Shown here in pieces: positions 7,653-15,435 of a stretch of 64,000 bases of DNA. The stretch is from Actinospica acidithermotolerans. GTDB taxonomy: Bacteria > Actinomycetota > Actinomycetes > Streptomycetales > Catenulisporaceae. The notes under the pieces are model-generated. The model did no database searches. It worked only from the letters and a program-made list of their open reading frames with translations, and was not told where the DNA came from. The translations under genes were made by a program, and so were the position numbers. The stretch covers positions 1 to 64,000 of the forward strand of contig NZ_JAGSOH010000019.1 in the NCBI RefSeq assembly GCF_018139625.1, read 5' to 3'. The first letter of the stretch is position 1. Each line of letters begins with the position of its first letter.

Positions 7653-9410
7653 GTGGAAATCAATCGTAGAACCGTGATTCGGGGCGCCGCGGGGGCCGCG
7701 GCCCTGACCGCGATCGGAGTCGCCGAAGGCGCCGCGGGCACGGCTTTCGCGAGCAGCTCGTCGACGAGCGGTTCGTCGACGTCGAGCGCGGCCTACTCGA
7801 TCGCGCTCGACTCCGCCGCGTGGTCGTACGACGCGACCAACGACGTCTACTACCAGATCGGGAAGATGTACGTCGCGAACCCGGCGGCGACCGACTACGA
7901 GAACCTCTCGATCTACGTACCGGGCGCGTATCTGACGGCGACTCTGAACAGCGACGGGTCGACGTATACCGCGACGGTCAACAAGAAGGGCACCGTCGGC
8001 AAGTACTCGGCGCAGACGGCGCCCTTCGTCATCCCGGTCAACACCCCAGGCTACGCGGGTCAGGCCCCTGCCACGTCGTACAGCTACAGCAGCGTGTCGG
8101 CGTACCTGGAGGCCGGCCTCATCTACGTGTGGCCGGGCCTGCGCGGTCGGGACACCTCGACCAGTACGCGCAACGACGCAGCGCCCTGGGGCGTGACCGA
8201 CCTCAAGGCCTCGGTGCGCTACCTGCGCTACAACCGGGACGCCCTGCCGGGCAGCACGAACAACATCTACCTGTTCGGCATGAGCGGCGGCGGCGCCCAG
8301 GACACGGTGGCCGGCACTTCCGGCGACAGCCCGCTTTACACGCCGTACCTGCGCTCGATCGGCGCTGCGATGCAGGACGCCAAGGGTCGTCCGCTCAGCG
8401 ATGCCGTCGACGGTGTCATGGCCTGGTGCCCGATCACCAGCCTGCACGAGGCGAACCTGTCGTACGAGTGGAACATGGGCCAGTTCTTCTCGACCAGTAC
8501 CCGGGCCTCCGGCACCTGGACGAGCGCCTACTCGGCCGACCTCGCGAAGGCCTGGCCGAACTACGTCAACAACCTGGGCCTGCGCGACAAGCACGGCAAG
8601 CGCTTGCAGCTGAGCAAGTCCAGCAGCGGCACCTACCTGGCCGGCAGCTACTACGACTATGTGATGGAGGTGATCACCACCTCGCTGAACAACTTCCTGT
8701 CCGACACCACGTTCCCGTACACCGTCACCACGCAGGGCGGCCCGCCCGGATCCGGCCAGACCGGGACCTCGACCACGTATGAGACGGTCGCGGACTACTT
8801 CGCCGCCCTCAACTCGAGCAGCACGTGGGCCACCTACGACTCCGCAACCAACACGGCGACGATCTCCAGCCTCGAGGGCTTCGTCACCAGCCAGAAGAGC
8901 GCGAGCAAGCCGGTCGGCGCGTTCGACGGATACTCGCGCGGGCAGACCGAGAACAACGTCTTCGCGATGGGACTCGACGAGCCCTCGCACTTCGCGCCGC
9001 TCACCCGCGACGTCGTCAAGGCGAACCAGGCGACGTACGCGACGTACTCCGACTGGGACTCGTCCTACGGCTACGCCGAGTACGACAGCGACTTCGCCCA
9101 GAAGGACGCCGTCGGCAAGGACATCGCCTGGCGCGTCGACGCGTACAACCCGCTGTACTACATCTCGCCGGCCTTCGGCGGCTACCGGCAGTCGCAGGTG
9201 GCGCCGAACTGGCGTATCCGCACCGGTATCGCGCAGACCGACACCGCCAACACCACCGAGATCAACGTGATGCTGGCGCTGGAGAACTACGGCATCAAGA
9301 GCATGGACTTCGCCACGGTGTGGGCCGAGGGCCACACCGAGGCCGAGCGCGCCGGCGGCGACCCCACGACGAACTTCATCGACTGGGTGGCCTCGATCGT
9401 CGCCAAATGA
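7653..9410 (+). CDS. Tat-exported subtype-B-tannase-like esterase
   Basis: 585 aa. The GTG at 7653 is chosen because an ideal AAGGAGGT (7639-7646) lies 6 nt before it. A Tat signal follows at once: NRRTVIRGAAGAAALTAIGVA, then a Ser/Thr-rich stretch. The mature part is an alpha/beta hydrolase with nucleophile elbow GMSGGGAQ (Ser about residue 211) and the tannase-like blocks SGDSPLYTPYLRSIGA and WCPITSLHEANLSYEWNMGQF. The acid and His probably lie in the C-terminal third (WAEGHTEAERAGGD contributes a candidate His). Subtype-B tannases split galloyl esters, an interesting link to the ring-cleavage island 20 kb away, though the substrate is unproven. Monocistronic, followed by a strong bidirectional terminator. 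Confidence 0.83.
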   Translation: MEINRRTVIRGAAGAAALTAIGVAEGAAGTAFASSSSTSGSSTSSAAYSIALDSAAWSYDATNDVYYQIGKMYVANPAATDYENLSIYVPGAYLTATLNSDGSTYTATVNKKGTVGKYSAQTAPFVIPVNTPGYAGQAPATSYSYSSVSAYLEAGLIYVWPGLRGRDTSTSTRNDAAPWGVTDLKASVRYLRYNRDALPGSTNNIYLFGMSGGGAQDTVAGTSGDSPLYTPYLRSIGAAMQDAKGRPLSDAVDGVMAWCPITSLHEANLSYEWNMGQFFSTSTRASGTWTSAYSADLAKAWPNYVNNLGLRDKHGKRLQLSKSSSGTYLAGSYYDYVMEVITTSLNNFLSDTTFPYTVTTQGGPPGSGQTGTSTTYETVADYFAALNSSSTWATYDSATNTATISSLEGFVTSQKSASKPVGAFDGYSRGQTENNVFAMGLDEPSHFAPLTRDVVKANQATYATYSDWDSSYGYAEYDSDFAQKDAVGKDIAWRVDAYNPLYYISPAFGGYRQSQVAPNWRIRTGIAQTDTANTTEINVMLALENYGIKSMDFATVWAEGHTEAERAGGDPTTNFIDWVASIVAK

Positions 9411-9463
9411 CGCCTGACAGCTGACAGCCGGCGGCTGACGACCGGCGGCTGACGGCTGACGAC
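9411..9463. repeat. GCTGAC-rich short direct repeats
   Basis: Several copies of (G)CTGAC within about 50 bp, including two CGGCGGCTGAC units and a third GGCTGAC. This is a simple slippage-type repeat between the esterase stop and the terminator. Confidence 0.6.
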
Positions 9464-9466
9464 CGC

Positions 9467-9526
9467 GAAAGCCGGATGCCCGGGTGCCCGACCGCCGATC
9501 CACGGCGGCCCGGCACCCGGGCTTTC
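9467..9526. terminator. Bidirectional terminator between esterase and mhuD-like gene
   Basis: GAAAGC and CCCGGGTGCC (split by a short bulge) pair with GGCACCCGGGCTTTC; an inner CCGCCG/CGGCGG stem caps it. It lies between two convergent genes and ends in A- and T-rich tracts on both sides. Confidence 0.8.
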
Positions 9527-9539
9527 GTCGCGCTGTGCC

Positions 9540-9869
9540 CTACTGCGCCTTCGGGCCGCTCTGCTGGACGACGTCGAACGACCAGATCTGCGAGGCGTGC
9601 GCGGCGGGGCGCGGCGGCTGGCCGCTCTCGGAGCCGCCGGCGTGCCCGCGGGCGAAATCCTGGGAGGCGTGCCACTTCTGGAAGTCCTCCTCGCTGCGCC
9701 AGCGGGTGTAGACGAGGTAGTCGTCCGTCCCCTCGACCGGCCGCAGCAGTTCGAACCACTCGAAGCCGTCGCTGGCCTCCACCGCGCCGGCGCGTCCGGC
9801 GAAGCGCTTCTCGAGGGTCTCGCGTGCCTCGGGCGATACCGACAGGACATTGATCTTGACGACAGACAT
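9540..9869 (-). CDS. MhuD-like heme-degrading monooxygenase (ABM fold)
   Basis: 109 aa dimeric ABM/IsdG-type fold. The N-terminus MSVVKINVLSV, the KRFAGRAGAVE helix and the LLRPVEG strand match Mycobacterium MhuD closely as I know it. The family's key residues are present: Asn7, Trp66 and a His at 76 (His75 in MhuD, one residue shifted). MhuD opens heme to a linear tetrapyrrole and releases iron without the usual CO. The start at 9869 gives the canonical N-terminus and has AGAAAGG upstream. No siderophore or heme-transport genes flank it. Confidence 0.82.
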   Translation of the reverse strand: MSVVKINVLSVSPEARETLEKRFAGRAGAVEASDGFEWFELLRPVEGTDDYLVYTRWRSEEDFQKWHASQDFARGHAGGSESGQPPRPAAHASQIWSFDVVQQSGPKAQ

Positions 9870-10047
9870 AAGTCGGACGAGCCTTTCTGGAGGGGCGCGG
9901 GTGACGTCGCGGTCACCGCCGTTTCCGAGCATATGCCGGGACCGGACCCGCCACGCCGTGCCGTCGGGGTGCTGCCTGATTCGCTCCGTATTACCCTAAT
10001 TTGGTGCTCGCGCGGGTTCAGGTACGACGTGCGGAGCGGAGTACGAG

Positions 10048-10728
10048 ATGCTGGAAGCGGTGCCCACCGCGCTGGTCGCGGCCTTCTCGCCCTGGACGTT
10101 GCTGATCGTCGCGGGGCTGCTGAACAAGGAGCGCCCGCTGCGCCGCGCGCTGGTGTTCCTGGCCGCGGCGGCCGTCGTGACCCTGCTGGTCGGCTTCCTC
10201 GTCGTCGAGGCGCTCGGCGGCAGCGGCCTGGAGGACCACCAGCGGCACCCCACCTTCTCGCCCGCGGTCGATCTGGGCCTCGGCCTGGCGATCCTGCTGT
10301 CCGTGCCCTTCCTCGCCCGGCGCGCGTCGCGTCCGCCGAAGGACAAGTCCGCCAAGCCGCCGCGCACGTCGCGGTCCGCGCGCAAGAGGCGGCGCCGCCG
10401 TCGGGAGGAGGCCGGGGTGCTGGCGGTCATCGCGCTCGGCCTCTTCGCGGGCTCTCCCTCGCCGATGTACCTCGCCTCGCTGCACTCGGTCAGCAAGGGC
10501 CAGCCCGACGCGGTGGCCAGCACGTTCGAGGTCCTGCTGATCGCCTTCCTGGTGCTGCTGATGGCGGAGATCCCGATCCTGCTCTACGCCGCGTCCCCGG
10601 AGCGGACCACCGCGTTCCTGACCTCCGCGAACGCCTGGCTGGCGCTGCACGGCCGGATGCTCGTGGTCTTCGGCGCCGCGGCCGTGGGCAGCTATTTCAC
10701 CATCGAGGGCCTCGCGCACCTGCTCTAG
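10048..10728 (+). CDS. GAP-family membrane protein
   Basis: 226 aa with six predicted membrane helices in two groups of three, split by a strongly basic cytoplasmic linker (KDKSAKPPRTSRSARKRRRRRREE, about residues 103-126). The helix motifs AFSPWTLLIVAGLL and GLFAGSPSPMYLASL are characteristic of the GAP (Sap, sulfolipid-addressing-protein-like) family found in Mycobacterium and relatives, where members help move glycolipids to the cell surface. GGAG precedes the ATG. The stop shares the palindrome CTAG with the convergent gene's stop. Confidence 0.8.
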   Translation: MLEAVPTALVAAFSPWTLLIVAGLLNKERPLRRALVFLAAAAVVTLLVGFLVVEALGGSGLEDHQRHPTFSPAVDLGLGLAILLSVPFLARRASRPPKDKSAKPPRTSRSARKRRRRRREEAGVLAVIALGLFAGSPSPMYLASLHSVSKGQPDAVASTFEVLLIAFLVLLMAEIPILLYAASPERTTAFLTSANAWLALHGRMLVVFGAAAVGSYFTIEGLAHLL

Positions 10729-11120
10729 GCCGACGGACCGCCCGGGCCCGCGGTCCCCTTGTCGGGCACCGGCCTGGCCGCCCCGGCGCGTTTGACCACC
10801 CGGGTGCCGACCCGGAACTGGTTGCCCCCGAAGATGGGCGTGGTCATGGTGACGGTATTGCCGTCGTCGCATTTGATCTTCACGCGGCGGGAGTACCCGG
10901 CGTCGAACGCGTGCGCCACCTCCGTGTTCTCCACCACCACGCCACGGAACTCGAGTTCCAGCAGCCGCGGATCCACCTCGCGCTCGGCACCGCCGTCCTT
11001 GCCTCCGGACACCGAGACCGCGATCGTAGCGATGAAGACGACTACGCAGAAGATCAGGACGGCGGCGATCATCGGCACTCCGGTGGCGAGTCGCGTATGT
11101 ATCAGAGGTCTTCGTATCAT
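10725..11120 (-). CDS. Single-pass membrane-anchored protein, unknown
   Basis: 131 aa from ATG (MIRRPLIHTRLATGV). One N-terminal transmembrane anchor (PMIAAVLIFCVVVFIATIAVSV, about residues 15-37) is followed by an extracytoplasmic beta-rich domain with a Cys in KIKCDDGNTVTM. No family recognised. Its TAG and the convergent GAP gene's TAG are the two strands of a single CTAG, giving a 3-bp overlap. A TTG nine codons upstream is a less likely start. Confidence 0.65.
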   Translation of the reverse strand: MIRRPLIHTRLATGVPMIAAVLIFCVVVFIATIAVSVSGGKDGGAEREVDPRLLELEFRGVVVENTEVAHAFDAGYSRRVKIKCDDGNTVTMTTPIFGGNQFRVGTRVVKRAGAARPVPDKGTAGPGGPSA

Positions 11121-11194
11121 CGAAGCGCGGCGCCGCCGTCGCCGCAACCCGCGCGTCGTGGCGCGGGCTGCGTTCCCGAGCCCCCTTCGCGGGG

Positions 11195-12070
11195 CTACTG
11201 CTTCTCGCTGCCCACCGTGTCCAGCTCGGCGATCGCGTCATCGGGCAGCCGGAGCGCGGCGCCGGCGAGGTTCTCGCGCAGGTGCCGCGCCGAGGACGTG
11301 CCGGGGATGAGCAGCATGTTGGGCGAGCGCTGCAGCAGCCACGCGAGGGCCACGGACAGCGGCGTGGCCTCCAGGCGCGCGGCGACCTTGTGCAGCGTGT
11401 CGGACTGCAGCGGAGAGAAGCCGCCGAGCGGGAAGTACGGCACATACGCGATGCCCTGGCCGGCGAGGTGCTCGATCAGCGCGTCGTCGCGGCGGTTGGC
11501 GATGTTGTAGAAGTTCTGCACGCACACCACCGGCGCGATCGCCTGCGCCTCGGCGATCTGCTCCTGATTCACCGTGCTCAGCCCGAGGTGCCGGATCAGT
11601 CCCTGCTCGCGCAGCTCGGCGAGTGCGCTGAAGCCTTCGGCGATGGAGCCGGGCTCGGGGGAGTCGAAGCCGCCGACGCGCAGGTTGACCACGTCGAGCG
11701 TCTCGAGCCCGAGGCGCTTGAGGTTGTCGTGCACCTGCTGGACCAGTTCGGCCGGCGTGCGGGCGTGCGGCCAGCCGCCCTGCTCGTCGCGGCGCGCGCC
11801 GACCTTGGTCACGATGTGCACGTCGTCCGGATAGGGCGCCAGGGCCTCGCGGATGATCTCGTTCGTGACGAACGGGCCGTAGAAATCGGCCGTGTCGATG
11901 TGCCGGATCCCCAGTTCCACGGCCGTGCGCAGGACCTCGATCGCCGCCTCGCGGTCCTTGGGCGGCCCGAAGACGCCGGGTCCGGCCAACTGCATGGCGC
12001 CGTAGCCGAAGCGGGTGACGTCCAGGTCCCCCATGCGGAAGCCGCCGCCGGGGAGCTCGTCGCCGCTCAT
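11195..12070 (-). CDS. Aldo/keto reductase
   Basis: 291 aa, normal AKR length. The beta-barrel motifs are clear: RFGYGAMQL, then HIDTADFYGP with the catalytic Asp and Tyr, and VTKVG with the Lys. The fourth tetrad residue, usually His in a QLH-like strand, is replaced: the strand reads VVNLRVGG, as in a known AKR subgroup. C-terminal IPGTSSARHLRENL binds NADP(H). The start is at 12070 with GGGAAGGGA upstream. Divergent from an MmyB-type regulator across a 142-bp promoter region, a very common actinobacterial pairing that suggests the regulator controls this gene. Confidence 0.9.
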   Translation of the reverse strand: MSGDELPGGGFRMGDLDVTRFGYGAMQLAGPGVFGPPKDREAAIEVLRTAVELGIRHIDTADFYGPFVTNEIIREALAPYPDDVHIVTKVGARRDEQGGWPHARTPAELVQQVHDNLKRLGLETLDVVNLRVGGFDSPEPGSIAEGFSALAELREQGLIRHLGLSTVNQEQIAEAQAIAPVVCVQNFYNIANRRDDALIEHLAGQGIAYVPYFPLGGFSPLQSDTLHKVAARLEATPLSVALAWLLQRSPNMLLIPGTSSARHLRENLAGAALRLPDDAIAELDTVGSEKQ

Positions 12071-12212
12071 GTGTCCCTTCCCGCTCGCCGGTACCTCCGG
12101 GAGCTTTCCTGCGGCCACGCTAGCCACCGCGGCCGGAAACAGCCTGAGCCGCGCCGATCCTGGGAGCGAGGGGACCAGGCACGCCGCCGCCCGGGCTCGT
12201 ACTGTGGAGGAC

Positions 12213-13076
12213 ATGAGCAAGACGGCGAACGCACTCGGGCACTACCTGCGGGCCCGCCGGGAGCTGATCGACCCGGCGCAGGCGGGTCTGGCGGTCGTGG
12301 GGGTGCGGCGCACCCCGGGCCTGCGCCGCGAGGAGGTCGCCACCCTGGCCGGGATCAGCGCCGACTACTACCTGCGCCTGGAGCAGGGCCGCGACCGCAA
12401 TCCGTCCCCGCAGGTGCTCGAGGCCCTGGCCCGGGTGCTGCGGCTGGACGCCGCCGCCACCGAGCACCTGCTGAGCCTCGCGGCCGCCCGCCCGACCCCG
12501 GCCCGCCGCGTGCGCCGGGAGACGGTGGCAGCCGGGATCCGGCAGCTGCTCGACGTGATCAACCTGCCCGCTTTCGTGGAGAGCCGCACGTTCGAGGTGC
12601 TCGCGGCGAACCGCTTGGCCACCGCCGTCTCCCCGAACATCCGGCCGGGCGCCAACCGGCTGCGCGCGATCTTCCTCGACCCCGGCGAGCAGGAGCTGTA
12701 CCCCGACTGGGAGCAGACGGCCAGGAACCTGGTCGCCGGATTCCGCGCCTCGGTCGGCAGCGACGTCGAGGACCAGCGGATCGTCCAGCTGGTCGGCGAA
12801 CTGTCGTTGGCCAGCGAGCAATTCCGGCGGCTGTGGGCCCGGCACGACGTCACCGCGCTGGCCGGCGGCGCGATGCGGCTGAACCACCCGGTGGTCGGCA
12901 TGCTCGAACTGCGCCGGGAGAAACTGCCGCTCGCCGACTCCGGCGGCCAGATCCTGGCGATCTACCACGCCGAGCGCGGATCCGAGGCCGCACGCCGGCT
13001 CGAGCGGCTCGAGCGGCTCGACCGGCTCGGCGCGGAGGCGTCCACCGCGCAGGAGACGGCGCGGCAGACCGCCTGA
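12213..13076 (+). CDS. XRE-family regulator with MmyB-like ligand-binding domain
   Basis: 287 aa. The N-terminal XRE HTH covers about residues 8-80 (LGHYLRARREL, TPGLRREEVATLAGISADYYLRLEQGRDRNPS, LEALARVLRL), and the RTPGLRREEVA motif is diagnostic for the MmyB-type group. Residues about 105-260 form the PAS-like C-terminal domain of this family (FEVLAANRLATA, RAIFLDPGEQELYPDW, HPVVGMLELRREKLPLADSGGQILAIYHAE). GGAGG lies 2 nt before the ATG; TACTGT just upstream could be a -10 box, in which case the transcript would be nearly leaderless. Divergent from the aldo/keto reductase it probably controls. Confidence 0.92.
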   Translation: MSKTANALGHYLRARRELIDPAQAGLAVVGVRRTPGLRREEVATLAGISADYYLRLEQGRDRNPSPQVLEALARVLRLDAAATEHLLSLAAARPTPARRVRRETVAAGIRQLLDVINLPAFVESRTFEVLAANRLATAVSPNIRPGANRLRAIFLDPGEQELYPDWEQTARNLVAGFRASVGSDVEDQRIVQLVGELSLASEQFRRLWARHDVTALAGGAMRLNHPVVGMLELRREKLPLADSGGQILAIYHAERGSEAARRLERLERLDRLGAEASTAQETARQTA

Positions 13077-13122
13077 GGGTCTCGCGCAGACGCGTAGGGT
13101 GAGCACCCTTCCACTCTGAGGT

Positions 13123-13164
13123 TTGTTTCAAGCGTGCGCGGGCAGTAGGCAGCTCTCGAAACAA
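13123..13164. repeat. Inverted repeat before 13196 gene
   Basis: TTGTTTCAAG (13123-13132) and CTCGAAACAA (13155-13164) pair at 9 of 10 positions around a 22-nt spacer. It could be a regulator site or a leader hairpin of the helical protein gene 31 nt downstream. Confidence 0.4.
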
Positions 13165-13195
13165 GCGCGTTACCGGGTCGGAAGGAGCCGTCGGG

Positions 13196-13630
13196 ATGTC
13201 GGAGATCGAGCACGACCCGTCGGCGGTTCGCGAATACGAGCGGACGCTGGCCGAAGTGGCCGGGCAGCTGGCGGTGGACGAAGCCGAGGAGACCGTGGCG
13301 CTGGCCTGGATCTACGAACTCGACGAGATGCGCCGCGAGGGCCTGCGCCTGGCGCTCACGGCCCGCATCGCGGAGCGCACCGCCCGCGAGACCCTGCGCG
13401 CGGCGCAGGTCGCCGGCCGCCCGGGCGAGATCATCCGCGCCCACAACCGATTCGCCCAGATCGAGGCCGAGACCGTCGACGGCCTCGACCGTGCCGACGC
13501 CGTACTCGCGACCGTGGACGCCGCCCTGGACGCCGTCTGCCGCGCCGCCCTGGACCGCGGCCGCCGCAACGAGCAGGCCCAGCTGCGCCTGCACGCCGCC
13601 TGGGCGGCCGCCTACGGCCCCCGCGACTGA
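13196..13630 (+). CDS. All-helical hypothetical protein
   Basis: 144 aa, acidic N-terminus, almost entirely predicted helix (VREYERTLAEVAGQLAVDEAEETVALAWIYELDEMRREGL; later NRFAQIEAETVDGLDRAD). No signal peptide or membrane segment. GAAGGAG sits 8 nt before the ATG and codon usage is typical, so it is a real gene. Family not recognised. It may form a coiled-coil bundle. It ends at a bidirectional terminator. Confidence 0.75.
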   Translation: MSEIEHDPSAVREYERTLAEVAGQLAVDEAEETVALAWIYELDEMRREGLRLALTARIAERTARETLRAAQVAGRPGEIIRAHNRFAQIEAETVDGLDRADAVLATVDAALDAVCRAALDRGRRNEQAQLRLHAAWAAAYGPRD

Positions 13631-13678
13631 TCGCCGCGTCTCAAGAACTCCCGGCCGAGGGCCGGGATCGGTTCGCAT

Positions 13679-13717
13679 CCGGCTCGGCGTCCGCCGTTCC
13701 CCGCAACGCCGAGCCGG
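13679..13717. terminator. Bidirectional terminator
   Basis: Perfect 12-bp stem CCGGCTCGGCGT / ACGCCGAGCCGG with a 15-nt loop between convergent genes; TCTTTG follows on the plus side. Confidence 0.8.
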
Positions 13718-13728
13718 AAGTCTTTGCG

Positions 13729-15150
13729 CTAGGCCGCTGCGACGTCGGCGACCTCGGCGAGCCAATGGTTCACGTTGAGGCTGTCATGGTCCTTGGCGAG
13801 GTAGCGGTGGAAGCGGCCCTGCGGGTCGCGGGCCGCGATGATCTCCCGCAGCCGTGCCCAGTTCTCGGGCGCCATGAAGCGCAGCTGCCGATGGGTCATG
13901 TCGGAGTCGCCGAGGTACTGGCCGGCGGTGACCGGCTGCGCGTAGGCCATCGCCTCGGTCAGCCATTCGCGGTTGCGCGGGAACTCGGCGGCGTCCTCGT
14001 AGACGGTGTAGCTGGCGACGTACGCCTCGGTCTGCAGCGAGAAGGCCATGTCCGGTAGGTCGCGCATCGGCGCGTTGCTCATCCAGATGGCGAAACCCTT
14101 GTCGGTCGGGTTCGTCGTGAAAAGCGGGCGCAGGTGCTCCACGGTCCGGGCGATGCCGTCCGGTGTGTTGTCGCAGTCGATCCAGGCGTTGTCCGTGATG
14201 TACTGCCAGTGCTCCGGGTTCTGCAGCGTCTGCTGGCCGCGCTGCTCGGCGAGGGTCGAGGCGGCGCAGTCCTGGACGAAGATCGCCCGGTCGATCGCGG
14301 GGCACTCGTTGAACGGGGCCAGCGCGGCGCGGGCGGTCTCCTCGTCGTCGACCATCGCGAGGCCGGTGATCAGGAACGCGCGCTTCTCGGTGCCGTCCGG
14401 CAGCGGGATCGGCGTGGAGACGGCGACGATCTCGACGTCGGTCGAGATGCGGTGGTGCGCCTCGTAGAGCCAGGCCATGACCTCGGCGAAGTCCTCGAGT
14501 TCGTAGCCGTGCACGGTGTGGCCCAGGAATCCGAACAGCGGCCGGGTCGCGAGGTGGAAGCGCACCACGACGCCCGGGAACGCCGGTCCGGAGCCGCGCG
14601 CGGCCCAGTACAGGTCGGAGTTCTGCGTTTCGTCCGCACGCACCAGCTCGCCGTCCGCCGTCACGACGTCCACCGCGACGACGGATTCGGCGGCCCAGCC
14701 CCAGCCGCGCTGGTTCCAGCCCTGGCCGCCCTGCAGCAGGAAGCCGCCGAGCCCGACCGACGGGCAGTGCCCGCCGTTGAAGAACCGGCCGCGCTGCTCC
14801 AGGAACGGCGAGAGCTCGTCGCCGCCCTTGACCGCGGGGTTCGCGGTCACGACGCGCGTCTCCTCGTCGTAGGACATCTCGCGCAGCGCCCCGAGGTCGA
14901 TGAGCAGGCCGCCCTCGCGCACGCTCCAGGCGGCCCACGAGTGGCCGCCCGAGCGGACGGCGACGGTCCAGCCCTTCTCGTTCGCCAGCCGCACTCCGCG
15001 CTGCACGTCCTCGACCGAGCCCGCGATGAGCACGGCGTCCGGCTGCCGGTCGGGACGCCGGCCGTTGAAGACCCGGCCCACGCGCGCGTCCTCCCAGTCG
15101 GCGTCGCCGGGCAGCACCAGACGCCCGTCGAATCCCAGGCTCTGAGCCAT
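13729..15150 (-). CDS. Bicovalent FAD oxidoreductase (berberine-bridge type)
   Basis: 473 aa, PCMH-type FAD domain first (DAVLIAGSVEDVQRGVRLA; VRSGGHSWAA) and BBE segment last (YLGDSDMTHRQLRFM; RDPQGRFHRYLA). His70 in RSGGHS and Cys129 in GGHCPSVGLGG are the two positions that bind flavin in bicovalent members, so this is likely an oxidase for bulky or low-reactivity substrates. The start at 15150 is supported by GAGGAG 9 nt upstream; longer starts add nothing family-like. The family includes 6-hydroxy-D-nicotine oxidase and sugar or alkaloid oxidases. Divergent from a hydrolase related to dihydroxypseudooxynicotine hydrolase, suggesting a shared pathway. Confidence 0.88.
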   Translation of the reverse strand: MAQSLGFDGRLVLPGDADWEDARVGRVFNGRRPDRQPDAVLIAGSVEDVQRGVRLANEKGWTVAVRSGGHSWAAWSVREGGLLIDLGALREMSYDEETRVVTANPAVKGGDELSPFLEQRGRFFNGGHCPSVGLGGFLLQGGQGWNQRGWGWAAESVVAVDVVTADGELVRADETQNSDLYWAARGSGPAFPGVVVRFHLATRPLFGFLGHTVHGYELEDFAEVMAWLYEAHHRISTDVEIVAVSTPIPLPDGTEKRAFLITGLAMVDDEETARAALAPFNECPAIDRAIFVQDCAASTLAEQRGQQTLQNPEHWQYITDNAWIDCDNTPDGIARTVEHLRPLFTTNPTDKGFAIWMSNAPMRDLPDMAFSLQTEAYVASYTVYEDAAEFPRNREWLTEAMAYAQPVTAGQYLGDSDMTHRQLRFMAPENWARLREIIAARDPQGRFHRYLAKDHDSLNVNHWLAEVADVAAA

Positions 15151-15199
15151 CTTCAACTCCTCGGAGGTCACCGGACCGCGCCGTCCTGCGGTACCGCTA

Positions 15200-15258
15200 C
15201 CGATAGTAGGGATCACCCGGGCCCGGCGGTGATGCGTAAATCCGATACCTACCATCGG
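15200..15258. promoter_or_regulatory. Inverted repeat in divergent promoter region
   Basis: CCGATAGTAGG (15200-15210) and CCTACCATCGG (15248-15258) match as an inverted pair at 10 of 11 positions, spaced by 37 bp, just upstream of the FAD oxidoreductase. Candidate operator for the divergent pair. The remainder of 15151-15435 holds no gene. Confidence 0.5.
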
Positions 15259-15435
15259 GGGAAACAGCAGCCCAGTGGCCGTGTGGCGGGTCGGAAGGCG
15301 GGCTGTCGCGGCTTCGGTCGAATGGATGCCATCCGTAACGCGGATATCCGGAACGGGGCTCGGACCTAGGGACGAGGGCGGCTCATGCCATAGCGTCGCA
15401 GGGGCCGCCAGCGATCACTCTCCAGGAGCAGCACC

